Source: Anaerococcus nagyae
Lineage (GTDB): Bacteria; Bacillota; Clostridia; Tissierellales; Peptoniphilaceae
Direction of reading: 5' to 3'
DNA: 64,000 bases
NCBI RefSeq assembly: GCF_017874535.1
Contig: NZ_JAGGLS010000007.1
Location: 1 to 64,000 of the forward strand
The notes under the pieces are model-generated. The model was not told the origin of the DNA. It made no database searches and saw only the letters and a program-made list of their open reading frames with translations. This document shows, piece by piece, positions 52,739 through 61,379 of the stretch (its first letter is position 1; each line of letters starts with the position of its first letter). The translations under genes were made by a program, and so were the position numbers.

Positions 52739-52825
52739 TTTCAAAGAATGGACAACCCGGAGGGGAAGGTTACTTACCTAAATAAATAATATTTAGACGA
52801 CTGGGCTACCTACCAGTTCTAGAAT
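52739..52825 (-). ncRNA. yjdF-type riboswitch (azaaromatic sensing)
   Basis: On the minus strand the leader reads CTGGTAGGTAGCCCAG, an AT-rich arm TAAATATTATTTATTTA, then GGTAAGTAACCTTCCCCTCC and GGGTTGTCC, ending about 20 bases before the yjdF start. The pairing GGTAA...TTCC and the CTCCGGGTTGTCC end look like the yjdF motif, known to bind azaaromatic compounds. The CCTCC run could hide the AGGAGG ribosome binding site. Assigned by memory and context, not by a covariance model. Confidence 0.6.
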
Positions 52826-52933
52826 ATCATCTGATATTCATTGCGTTTCTATCTTTGACTAGTTCATACTATACTATATTTAAATATATAATTAACTAAT
52901 ATAAATTATTTTTAGATTAAAGATAAATTATCC

Positions 52934-52962
52934 TTGTTAATTTTTTATTAAAACATTATAAT
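52934..52962 (+). promoter_or_regulatory. Promoter of the panD-panC operon
   Basis: TTGTTA (52934-52939) is 17 bp from TATAAT (52957-52962). Transcripts would have a leader of about 175 bases before panD. Confidence 0.65.
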
Positions 52963-53076
52963 ACCAGTGGAGATGGTATTTCTAGTGAAAACTATACTCT
53001 TTTACACCATTATATTTTATTTTAAAAAATGAGCTTATATAAGTAATGAGACTCAAAATATTAATTAGTTACTTAG

Positions 53077-53133
53077 ACAAGGCCATTGATTTTTTATCGT
53101 TAAAAAATAGATTATTAATAGCCTTGTTTTTTT
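53077..53133 (+). terminator. Intrinsic terminator in the panD leader
   Basis: ACAAGGC and GCCTTGT frame an inner arm (ATTGATTTTTTA with TAAAAAATAGAT), followed by seven T, just 11 bases before the panD start codon. Its place between promoter and gene suggests attenuation, with the upstream leader (52970-53076) as sensor. No known class was recognised; the pan motif is one idea. Confidence 0.6.
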
Positions 53134-53144
53134 AAGGAGATTTT

Positions 53145-53528
53145 ATGAATATTGAAATGTTAGAGGGAAAAATACATAGAGCGACAGTTACAGAGGCTAA
53201 TCTTAATTATGTTGGCTCTATCACTGTAGATGAAGATTTACTTGAAAAGTCAGGTATAAGAGAATATCAAAAAGTACAAGTTGTAGATATTGATAGTGGA
53301 GCAAGGCTTGTAACTTATACAATAGCTGGCGAAAGAAATAGCGGTGTAATTTGCCTAAATGGTGCTGCTGCAAGACTCGCCTGTCCTGGAGATAAGGTAA
53401 TAATTATGGCTTATGCAAGCTATAATAAGGAAGAATTAGAAAATTATAGTCCAAAAGTAGTCTTTGTGGATGATGAAAATAAAGTTAAGAAAGTATCAAA
53501 TTACGAAAAACATGGAACTTTATCTTAA
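53145..53528 (+). CDS. panD: Aspartate 1-decarboxylase
   Basis: 127 residues. The self-processing site Gly24-Ser25 is in [11 protein letters not shown], which yields the pyruvoyl cofactor. [19 protein letters not shown] is the other conserved block. It makes beta-alanine for pantothenate. AAGGAGA precedes the ATG. First gene of an operon with panC and a BASS transporter. Confidence 0.95.
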   Translation: MNIEMLEGKIHRATVTEANLNYVGSITVDEDLLEKSGIREYQKVQVVDIDSGARLVTYTIAGERNSGVICLNGAAARLACPGDKVIIMAYASYNKEELENYSPKVVFVDDENKVKKVSNYEKHGTLS

Positions 53529-53587
53529 GTAAAATATAAATTTAGTGGTGTATGAGGCTATCTCTAATATATTTAGAGGAGATTTTT

Positions 53588-54427
53588 ATGAAAATTGTTA
53601 AAAGTATTGATGAACTAAGGAAAGATTTAAAAGGATATAAACTAGAAGGCAAAAGTATAGGACTTGTCCCTACTATGGGCTTTTTACATGAGGGACACGC
53701 TAGTCTTATAAGAAAAGCTCGCGCAGAAAATGATATTGTAGTTGTATCTGATTTCATAAACCCTATACAATTTGGTCCAAAGGAAGATCTTAAAACCTAC
53801 CCTAGAGATTTAGAATCTGATAGTAAGCTATGTGAGAATATAGGTGTAGATTTTATTTTCGCACCAGAAGCTAGCGAAATGTATCATGATAGAAAAACTT
53901 TTGTAGATATAGAAGATATGTCCAATAACTTATGCGGAGCAAAACGACCTGGTCACTTTAGAGGCGTTTGTACAGTTTGCACTAAGTTATTTAACATCAC
54001 TGGAGCCGATAGGGCTTACTTTGGTCAAAAGGATGCCCAACAAGTAGCTATTATCAAAAAGGTTGTTTTTGATTTAAATATTCCGATAGAGATTATCCCT
54101 TGCCCTATAGTAAGAGAGGATGACGGATTGGCTTTATCTTCTAGAAACACTTATCTATCAGATAAAGAAAGAAAGGCTGCCCTTTGCCTATCAAAAGCTA
54201 TCTTTAAAGGAGAAGAATTAGCTAAAAATGGGGCTAGCGTTAGTGAGGTTTTAGAAAAAATGAAAGAAATCATATCATCTGAAAAACTAGCTAAAATAGA
54301 TTATATAAGTGCAGTAGATTTAGCTACTATGAAAGATTCTAAAGACTTTGCTGACGATAGGCTTATTGCTATAGCAGTATTTATTGGAAAAACCAGGCTA
54401 ATAGATAACTTTATTTACAGAGTTTAA
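53588..54427 (+). CDS. panC: Pantothenate synthetase
   Basis: 279 residues. The HIGH-type motif is PTMGFLHEGHASL (about 29-41), FGPKEDLKTYPR binds pantoate, AYFGQKDAQQ binds ATP and LALSSRN is the KMSKS-like loop. It joins pantoate and beta-alanine using ATP. I chose the ATG at 53588 because GAGGAGA lies seven bases before it; a frame from 53552 adds an unlikely N terminus. It follows panD by 59 bp. Confidence 0.95.
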   Translation: MKIVKSIDELRKDLKGYKLEGKSIGLVPTMGFLHEGHASLIRKARAENDIVVVSDFINPIQFGPKEDLKTYPRDLESDSKLCENIGVDFIFAPEASEMYHDRKTFVDIEDMSNNLCGAKRPGHFRGVCTVCTKLFNITGADRAYFGQKDAQQVAIIKKVVFDLNIPIEIIPCPIVREDDGLALSSRNTYLSDKERKAALCLSKAIFKGEELAKNGASVSEVLEKMKEIISSEKLAKIDYISAVDLATMKDSKDFADDRLIAIAVFIGKTRLIDNFIYRV

Positions 54428-54428
54428 T

Positions 54429-55382
54429 ATGAATAAGCTAGCTAATATATCCCAAAAGATAAGCAAAAATATTGGACTTATAATAATAGTTTTCTCATTA
54501 ATAGCCTATTTTTTACCCCAATATTTTTCGTGGATGACCTCATACACTACTATATTTTTGGCCATAGCTATGTTTGGTATGGGAACAAGTATTGATGAAT
54601 ATTCATTCAAAGAAATATTAAAACATCCTAGAGAAGTGATAATAGGTTCCCTTGCTCAATTTACAGTCATGCCTTTATTAGCATGGGTTTTAGCTATAAC
54701 TTTTCATGTAAATAAGGATATAGCTTTAGGGATAATTCTAGTTGGATCTTGCCCTGGCGGTACAGCTTCCAATGTCATCACCCACATAGCAGGAGGTGAC
54801 GTATCTATGTCAGTATCTATGACTATACTTTCCACACTTCTTGCACCTATAGTAACACCTGCCTTGGTATACTTATTAGCTGGAAGATGGGTTGATGTTT
54901 CAATAATTGCTATGTTTATATCTGTAGTAAAGGTGATACTATTACCTATATTGGCTGGTATACTAGTGCAAAAAATTAGTCCACAAACAGTTGAAAAATC
55001 AAAAGATATGTTTCCATTAATTTCATCAGCTGCTATAATTCTAATAATAGCAGGAATAATAGGTGCAAACTCTGAAAAAATCGCCCAATCAGGACTTATA
55101 GTATTAGTAATAGTAGCAATTCACAACGCCCTAGGTCTTTTAGGTGGTCTACTGGTAGCAAAACTAGCCAAAATGGATTATGATAAGGCAACCGCCCTTG
55201 CAATAGAAGTAGGCATGCAAAATAGTGGGCTTGCCATACAACTTGCAAGTGTAAATTTTACTCTAAATCCACTAGCAACATTACCAGGAGCTATATTTTC
55301 TATTTGGCATAATATAGCGGGGTCTATATTTGCTTCTATTAGGAGAAACAAGCCTAAGAAAAAACTTATAGCGACAATTTAA
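54429..55382 (+). CDS. Bile acid:sodium symporter family transporter (PanS-like)
   Basis: 317 residues with about ten membrane helices, BASS family. Signatures are FGMGTSIDEYSF, GSCPGGTASNVITHIAGGDV and EVGMQNSGLAIQLA, the two Na+-site crossover regions. It starts one base after panC. Because no panB or panE is in the window, and Salmonella PanS of this family imports ketopantoate, I infer uptake of pantoate or ketopantoate to feed PanC. The actual substrate is unproven. Confidence 0.85.
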   Translation: MNKLANISQKISKNIGLIIIVFSLIAYFLPQYFSWMTSYTTIFLAIAMFGMGTSIDEYSFKEILKHPREVIIGSLAQFTVMPLLAWVLAITFHVNKDIALGIILVGSCPGGTASNVITHIAGGDVSMSVSMTILSTLLAPIVTPALVYLLAGRWVDVSIIAMFISVVKVILLPILAGILVQKISPQTVEKSKDMFPLISSAAIILIIAGIIGANSEKIAQSGLIVLVIVAIHNALGLLGGLLVAKLAKMDYDKATALAIEVGMQNSGLAIQLASVNFTLNPLATLPGAIFSIWHNIAGSIFASIRRNKPKKKLIATI

Positions 55383-55735
55383 TTATATTAAAATAATATA
55401 GAGGCTACTACAAAGACAAACTCAAATCTTCATTTGATAATCTCTAAATATTCATTAACTAGATAGCATACTTACTAGCTAAAGATTATTATATACTTTA
55501 CTTATATAAGATTTGTTTATTTATCTTGTAGATGCCTCTTTTATTATCTTCATCTCATTTAATTGTTTAATTAATGTGGTTGATATTTATTTATACCTTT
55601 AAAAATACACATATATTATTATTTTGGCTATACTAAATAATGAAATATCACTAGCCACGTCCATAATCTTGTGTAAATATATCTAGTAAAATATTTACCA
55701 TACAATTCATTAATATCAATAAAGCTTGAACTCAA

Positions 55736-55833
55736 TCAGATGATAGCTTTTTAATCATTCGTATGGCTGAATCGTTAATTATATTTTGTACTTTACCATC
55801 AATTGCAAAGTGTATTATATCATTCGATTCCTC
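55736..55833 (-). pseudogene. Coding debris in the 55.4-56.0 kb spacer
   Basis: A 32-codon minus-strand frame (EESNDIIHFAIDGKVQ, NIINDSAIRMIKKLSSD) has a stop directly upstream and no start. The neighbouring bases continue with protein-like frames (for example SSFIDINELYGKYFT) in another phase, as in a decayed gene. Family not recognised. The rest of 55383-56003 holds no intact gene. Confidence 0.3.
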
Positions 55834-56003
55834 TTAGTTTCGTTTGCTCGTTAAAACATTGTATTAGTTAAGCTTTCAAATAACCTTTTTCTTTTTATAG
55901 AATTACACAGACACCATCAATTTTTTATGAATTAGATATTTAATAGAATTTCTTATGGGTATTATCATAATATAAAAATACTTTTGAATAATGTAATAGG
56001 TAA

Positions 56004-56210
56004 AATAATAACAGTGAATTTAATAAAATTTTATACTTATCTCCAAATATAAGTACTTATAAAGCTGATACCCCATCTTGGTGTCCTTATGTAGTTGGTT
56101 TAGTAGGAACTAGTATAGGTAGTTTATACACGACAAATGCCGGAATGGTAAGTGATCCTGTTGCAGCCGCTATAGTAGCTGGCGTAATAGTGCAGGCTAG
56201 ACTTGGGTAA
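56004..56210 (+). pseudogene. Bacteriocin-like peptide gene without a start codon
   Basis: A 68-codon frame ends with a hydrophobic, Gly/Ala-rich stretch (SWCPYVVGLVGTSIGSLY, then SDPVAAAIVAGVIVQARLG) of the sort found in class II bacteriocins or small secreted toxins. A TAA precedes the frame and it has no ATG, GTG or TTG before the hydrophobic part. The overlapping upstream frame (TTG at 55985) ends at 56051, so a one-base frameshift near 56040 may have split the gene. It is followed 22 bp later by a small membrane protein gene. Confidence 0.45.
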
Positions 56211-56232
56211 GTGAACAGTGTGGTAAATAATT

Positions 56233-56523
56233 ATGAAAAGGCCAAAAAATATACCAATATCACAATTTTATATCTCAAACTTAATATTATTTATTTGTTT
56301 TGCTATCGCAATAAATATGCTACAGGCCTCTTTAAATATTTGGTATATTCTTGCGATATTATTGGGAATATCTGCTATTGAGACTATAATTTTTTATAAA
56401 AAAAGTAATGATAGCTTTAAACCAATAACATATGAAGAAGCCTTGCAATCTGTTATCTTATCTGTAGGTATAACTATAGTATTAGCTGGTATTATTTTGT
56501 TCATTCTTTATATGACAAAATAA
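56233..56523 (+). CDS. Small three-helix membrane protein, possible immunity protein
   Basis: 96 residues with three predicted helices (about 11-30, 33-50 and 70-92) and a polar link FYKKSNDSFKPITYEEALQ. Not recognised. A perfect terminator follows at 56627-56663, so it ends a transcript that begins at or before the peptide remnant. Bacteriocin immunity is inferred from position and size. The ribosome binding site is weak. Confidence 0.55.
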   Translation: MKRPKNIPISQFYISNLILFICFAIAINMLQASLNIWYILAILLGISAIETIIFYKKSNDSFKPITYEEALQSVILSVGITIVLAGIILFILYMTK

Positions 56524-56626
56524 TATTAATAATTTAATCTATGCACCCAAAGATATCGAACTCTCTTCTATTTTAAAATGTTTCTTTATCAAATTATGTT
56601 GGTAAATAATAATTAGTCAAATACTT

Positions 56627-56663
56627 TTCCATGAATAGGAATTCCTATTCATGGAATTTTTTT
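56627..56663 (+). terminator. Strong terminator
   Basis: A perfect 30-bp palindrome centred on GGAATTCC (TTCCATGAATAGG and its complement) is followed by seven T. The remaining bases of 56524-56880 hold nothing I recognise. Confidence 0.85.
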
Positions 56664-56880
56664 CATAAATTTAATAAATATTTCTCAAATAAGATATTTT
56701 TAATCAATTTACGTTAATAAGACTTCTAGTAAAAAATATTCCAGTCCTAAAGTTAACGAATCGTCTATATTAAAAGCTACTCTACTAAAACTTTAATAAA
56801 ATTGTTATGCCTTTTATTAATCCATTTGAATATTCATAAATGATGAATTTACACATTATTATGGACTTAATTGCTATTTT

Positions 56881-57801
56881 CTATAATAAGTTTTCCATAA
56901 ATATTTTTTTAAATTTATCTTTATCTATACTAGTCACTACATTTATATTTTTCTCACAAAGAGAATTTAGTCTTGTATCAGCTATAGTCATCCCCCTTGT
57001 GTACTTTCCATTAGTCTCAATGTCTATATGTAGCATCTTACTTTCAAATATCTCAGGATTTGTAGCATACATTACTGCTAGAGTATCGTGCATATGGGTT
57101 GTATAGTTTTCCTCAGCTCCTGCTCTTTTTATTCTTCTATCCATAATGTCTGCTAATATTTGATTTATTCTAAGTTCTGACTTTTTAAACTCTTTATGCA
57201 TATTAATATCATAGGATGTTTGTGTAGTTACATTAAGGCCAAGCATATTAATCTTTACACCACTAGAAAATACAATATCTGCAGCTTCGGGGTCTGCAAA
57301 TATATTAAACTCACTAGTTGCAGTTACATTGCCCATGCCTATTGCTCCACCCATTATATTTATCTCGCTTATTTTTTCTTTTAAATCTTCTCTTATAGTA
57401 AGCAAGCTAGCTATATTTGTAAGAGGTCCTACGGTAATTATTAGAGTCTTTTCATTTTCTTCTAGAACCTTTATCATAGCTTCTATTGCAGATTCTTTTT
57501 CTAAGGGTGCTAATTGGTCATCTTTAAATTCATAACCTAAAAGTCCATTTACTCCATGAAATTTTTCTGCTAATATTTGTTCACCTATAAGAGGTTTACT
57601 AAGTCCTTTATAAACTGGTACATCCCAATCCATTGCCTTAACCAAGCCACGTAAATTTCTTGTAGTATGTTCTAATCCAACATTTCCCGCTACAGATGAT
57701 ACCATCTTTACATCAAAAACTTTACTATTATGTAAAAAACTTATAGCAAAGGCATCATCTATACCTGGATCTGTATCAAAAATCGTATTTACTTTTTTCA
57801 T
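56881..57801 (-). CDS. Nucleoside hydrolase
   Basis: 306 residues, IunH/RihC-like. The Ca2+-binding N-terminal FDTDPGIDDAFA (about 8-19), ITVGPLTNIA, NIMGGAIGMGNVT and EFNIFADPEAA match the family, and the late HDTLAV holds the catalytic-site His/Asp. It cleaves ribonucleosides to base and ribose. Its ATG overlaps the ribokinase stop (TAATG), so ribose released is phosphorylated at once. Confidence 0.92.
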   Translation of the reverse strand: MKKVNTIFDTDPGIDDAFAISFLHNSKVFDVKMVSSVAGNVGLEHTTRNLRGLVKAMDWDVPVYKGLSKPLIGEQILAEKFHGVNGLLGYEFKDDQLAPLEKESAIEAMIKVLEENEKTLIITVGPLTNIASLLTIREDLKEKISEINIMGGAIGMGNVTATSEFNIFADPEAADIVFSSGVKINMLGLNVTTQTSYDINMHKEFKKSELRINQILADIMDRRIKRAGAEENYTTHMHDTLAVMYATNPEIFESKMLHIDIETNGKYTRGMTIADTRLNSLCEKNINVVTSIDKDKFKKIFMENLL

Positions 57802-58715
57802 TATATCTCCACTTTATTTTCTTTCATATATACTTCTAGTTCTCTATAAGAGGGTATAGAAGGGGCTGCGCCTTCTATAGTACAAGCTAGGCCTGCTGCT
57901 AGACTTGCTAGATTAAGACTTTCTTCTATATCTAATCCACTAGCAACACTAGCTAAGTAATATCCTAAAAAAGTATCACCTGCTGCTGTTGTATCTAAAA
58001 CCTTGACCTTATGGCTTTTAAATCTGATTTCCTCATTTTTATAAGAATATATACCTCCTAATCTCCCTAAAGTTAATACTACTTTAAGTTCTGGAAAATT
58101 TTCTTTAAAATAATTTAATATTTCAAAAGTTTCTACAAAACCACTCAAACTACGACCTTCACTTTGATTTATTATGATAGTATCTATCTTATTTAGGTCT
58201 ATAAATTTTATATTATCATCAATTGGTGATGGATTAAAAAATACCCTCATTTCTTTTTTACATGCTTGATCTACTATGTATTGCAAGCTACTGATTTCAT
58301 TTTGCAAAAGAAGGAAATCTCCTTGAGAAAATTTTTCTAAAACTTCATCTACATATGCTTTTCCAATCTTTTTATTAGCTCCTGCTTCTACAATTATAGA
58401 ATTGTTAGCATTTTTATCAACTTGTATAATAGCATGACCAGAATTTCCAGAAGTCTTTTTTACCAAGGACCTGATTTTATTATCTCTTAGGTAGTCCAAG
58501 AGAATTTCTCCATCTACTTCTCCTACAAAACCAGCGTGATATACATCTACTCCTGCTCTTTTTAAAGCAATTGTTTGATTAAGACCCTTGCCACCCAGAC
58601 TTTCTTTATAAGAAATTGTAGCAACCGTTTCTCCCTCATTTACTATATGATCTAAATTATAAATTTTATCAATATTTAGAGATCCAAAATTTAAAATTTT
58701 TACTGGTTCTTTCAT
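57801..58715 (-). CDS. rbsK: Ribokinase
   Basis: 304 residues, PfkB family. N-terminal FGSLNIDKIY and GGKGLNQTIALKRAG bind the sugar, and the C-terminal TTAAGDTFLGYYLA carries the anion hole and catalytic Asp. It phosphorylates ribose. I chose the ATG at 58715 because ATAGGAGA lies before it; a start at 58736 would overlap the transporter gene. It is coupled to the nucleoside hydrolase gene. Confidence 0.88.
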   Translation of the reverse strand: MKEPVKILNFGSLNIDKIYNLDHIVNEGETVATISYKESLGGKGLNQTIALKRAGVDVYHAGFVGEVDGEILLDYLRDNKIRSLVKKTSGNSGHAIIQVDKNANNSIIVEAGANKKIGKAYVDEVLEKFSQGDFLLLQNEISSLQYIVDQACKKEMRVFFNPSPIDDNIKFIDLNKIDTIIINQSEGRSLSGFVETFEILNYFKENFPELKVVLTLGRLGGIYSYKNEEIRFKSHKVKVLDTTAAGDTFLGYYLASVASGLDIEESLNLASLAAGLACTIEGAAPSIPSYRELEVYMKENKVEI

Positions 58716-58725
58716 AACTAATCTC

Positions 58726-59286
58726 CTATAAGGCAAAAATTACACCCAAAACTGCACTTACACCTATAATTATAAGCGGGTGTACTTTTTTAAATTTTAT
58801 CAATATAAATAAAAATATAGCAAATAAAGCTACTGGTATTATTCTAAAAAAGTCTAATATATTTCCAGTACTTTTAAATAAATCTACATTAAATAGTGTA
58901 TATACCATGACAGAACTCATGGCCCCGAGTATCAAGCCTGCAGTCGATGGTCTTATGGTATAAAACATGTCAGCAACTATCTTTGAATTTTTAAACTTTG
59001 CCATCATTCTAGATATTATAAGTACAATTATAATTGGCGCAGTAATAAGTGATATAGTTGCAAGTATTGCTCCAGCTATACCAAAAGACTTAAATCCAGC
59101 GAAGGTTGCAATATTTATTCCAATTGCTCCAGGCGTTGACTCTGAAACTGCTATCATGTCCAATAGATCGGATTCAGTAAACCAACCATAATTTCTAGAC
59201 ATGTCTTGCAAAAAGGGAATAGTAGCCATACCTCCACCTAATGCAAAAAGTCCAGTTTTGAAAAATTCCCAAATCAAGCTAAGCAT
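58726..59286 (-). CDS. Chromate transporter family protein, half-size (second)
   Basis: 186 residues with about five membrane helices. The CHR signature is FFKTGLFALGGGMATIPFL near the N terminus, then SESTPGAIGINIATFAGF. It forms one half of a paired short-chain CHR transporter with the next gene. I chose the ATG at 59286 because GGGAGGT lies before it. It overlaps the first CHR gene by 8 bp. The substrate may not be chromate in this setting. Confidence 0.85.
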   Translation of the reverse strand: MLSLIWEFFKTGLFALGGGMATIPFLQDMSRNYGWFTESDLLDMIAVSESTPGAIGINIATFAGFKSFGIAGAILATISLITAPIIIVLIISRMMAKFKNSKIVADMFYTIRPSTAGLILGAMSSVMVYTLFNVDLFKSTGNILDFFRIIPVALFAIFLFILIKFKKVHPLIIIGVSAVLGVIFAL

Positions 59287-59824
59287 CTTTATTATGACCT
59301 CCCTTTCCCAATAAAATTCCAAAAATTCCAACACTTATAACGACAATTACTGGTGATATGGATAAAAATGCAATCGCTATAAAGGTTAATAAAAATATAG
59401 CAAATTTAAGTCCTGTATTGGCGTTAGACTTTACCATCTTTAATACAGAATAAAAAACAAGAGCACTTACACCAACCCTAATACCAGCAAAAGCATGTTG
59501 AATCCAAACTATATCTGCAAACTTCTCCAAAAAGTTTGCAATTATTAAAATAATTATTATAGAAGGAGTTATAAACCCCAGAGAAGCAACAATCCCACCT
59601 AAGTCATCAGCTTGAGAATATCCACAAAATGTAGCTGTATTTACAGCAATAATACCCGGAGTAGATTGGCCAATAGCATAGTAATCTAAGATATCATCAC
59701 GAGATACCCATTTTTTGTTATCTACAACCTCTCTTTCCAATAATGGAAGCATAGCATAGCCCCCACCAAAAGTAAACAAACCGATCTTAGCAAATGTTAA
59801 ATATAAATCAAGTAAAATATTCAA
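59279..59824 (-). CDS. Chromate transporter family protein, half-size (first)
   Basis: 181 residues with about five membrane helices. CHR signature FAKIGLFTFGGGYAMLPLL, then YAIGQSTPGIIAVNTATFCGY. It is the first gene of the four-gene operon with its twin, ribokinase and nucleoside hydrolase. Two half-size CHR proteins form the functional transporter. AAGGAG precedes the ATG. Confidence 0.87.
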   Translation of the reverse strand: MNILLDLYLTFAKIGLFTFGGGYAMLPLLEREVVDNKKWVSRDDILDYYAIGQSTPGIIAVNTATFCGYSQADDLGGIVASLGFITPSIIIILIIANFLEKFADIVWIQHAFAGIRVGVSALVFYSVLKMVKSNANTGLKFAIFLLTFIAIAFLSISPVIVVISVGIFGILLGKGGHNKDA

Positions 59825-59950
59825 AACAAACTCCTTTTCTACCTCTAGTATAGCATAAGCTTTATACTTTAATAATATTTTACATAAAAATAATATAGCT
59901 TTAATATTTGATTTTTATAATTATTCATAAACAAATATAAAGGATAGCAA

Positions 59951-60403
59951 ATGATAATAATAAATGAAGATTTAAAGCTTGATAGAAAGGATACTCTCAC
60001 CCATAAAAGATATCCTTTTACTCTGGATAAAAACTATCAAAAAATAAGAATTAATATGACCTATAGTCCAACCCGTGTCCCTGAAAATGAACGTATAGAA
60101 ATACTAAAAGAATGCATAGATAAATACATGCCGAAAGGTGAGTTTAGTAAAAAAGAAAGAGAAGATACTTTAAAAAGTCAAATAGAAAATTTTATTACCA
60201 CTTCTTTATTCTATGAAGGAAACTTTATAGGGGCTTACCACAATAAAAATAACGAACAAGAAATAATCATCAGTCCTAAAAAATCCAGCCTAGGTTATAA
60301 AAAAACTGATATTAAAGCAGGAGCTTATGAATTTGTATTAAGCATGCACTCTTGCAATAGTAAGGTAAACTGTAAATTTTCACTGGAGGCCCTAGATGAG
60401 TAA
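59951..60403 (+). CDS. Uncharacterised beta-rich protein linked to a PHP hydrolase
   Basis: 150 residues, not recognised. Alternating strands (YQKIRINMTYSPTRVP, IIISPKKSSLGYKKTD) and an end motif LSMHSCNSKVNCKFSLEAL suggest a small beta-sandwich; no signal peptide or helix is seen. The start overlaps nothing, and its stop overlaps the PHP gene by 8 bp, so the two are translationally coupled and probably act together, perhaps as a substrate-binding partner of the hydrolase. Confidence 0.6.
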   Translation: MIIINEDLKLDRKDTLTHKRYPFTLDKNYQKIRINMTYSPTRVPENERIEILKECIDKYMPKGEFSKKEREDTLKSQIENFITTSLFYEGNFIGAYHNKNNEQEIIISPKKSSLGYKKTDIKAGAYEFVLSMHSCNSKVNCKFSLEALDE

Positions 60404-61379
60404 ACTAACATACTACCCTATAGAACTTCACTCCCACACCTACCACTCTGATGGCGGATTTTCACCAAAAGAGCTTTTACAAAACGCTCGTGATTTTGGT
60501 TATAAGGGGATATTTCTAACAGATCATAATACAAATTCTGGCCTTGATGAAATTTATGAAAATAATCTTGATAAGGAAATCCTTCCAGCATTTCATGGTA
60601 TAGAATGGACTACATTCTATGGACATATGCTTATCTTAGGGAGTAAAGATGCTGGAAACTATACTAAAGCAAAACTAGATAATATAGAAGAATGTATTGA
60701 TAATATTAAAAGTAATGATTCAAATATCGTTATTGGTATGGCTCATCCTTTTGATATAGGAAATCCTCTATGCACCGGCTGTCACTTTGAATATCTAGTA
60801 GATAATTATTCTAAATTTAATTATATAGAGCTCGTAAATAGCGAAGATGCTCATGCTAACAAGTCCACTTTAAAGGCTTATGATAGTTGGACTAAACTTT
60901 TAAAGGATGGTTATAAGTTAGCAGCACTAGCAGGACGCGATTGGCACAATCCATCCAATCCAAAAGAAAGCGTAGCTATTAGCATGATTGGTATAGATGG
61001 TAATATTAGCGAAGAAAATACTTTAAAGGCTATTAAAAGACTCCATACTTATATAAGCTATGGACCAATTCTTCATTTGAATTTAGATAATATTGAACTT
61101 GGAGATAAAGTATATTCTAAGGAAATCAAAGCTTCTGTTAGAATCACTGATTCAACCTTTAAAAATAAAGATGAGCTTAAAATAGTTCCTCATAAATTTG
61201 TAGTTTATAATAACGAAAAATTAATCTTAGAAAAAGACATAAACTATGATAGCAATATAGACTTTGAAATAAATAATTTTGATTTAGGGTATATAAGATT
61301 TGAAGTCTTGGGGGATATGAAAGATATGGATAATCAAAGACTAATCATAACTTCCCCTATATTTATAAAGGAGAAATAA
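60396..61379 (+). CDS. PHP domain metallohydrolase (CehA/McbA-like)
   Basis: 327 residues. The metal motif HSHTYHSDGGFSP is at the N terminus, FLTDHN and GIEWTTFYGHMLILG follow, then GMAHPFDIG, and GRDWHNP near 190 completes the trinuclear-type site. It likely hydrolyses a phosphoester. The C-terminal third (about 215-327) is beta-rich. It overlaps the upstream gene by 8 bp and the HAD gene by 1 bp. Confidence 0.85.
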   Translation: MSKLTYYPIELHSHTYHSDGGFSPKELLQNARDFGYKGIFLTDHNTNSGLDEIYENNLDKEILPAFHGIEWTTFYGHMLILGSKDAGNYTKAKLDNIEECIDNIKSNDSNIVIGMAHPFDIGNPLCTGCHFEYLVDNYSKFNYIELVNSEDAHANKSTLKAYDSWTKLLKDGYKLAALAGRDWHNPSNPKESVAISMIGIDGNISEENTLKAIKRLHTYISYGPILHLNLDNIELGDKVYSKEIKASVRITDSTFKNKDELKIVPHKFVVYNNEKLILEKDINYDSNIDFEINNFDLGYIRFEVLGDMKDMDNQRLIITSPIFIKEK

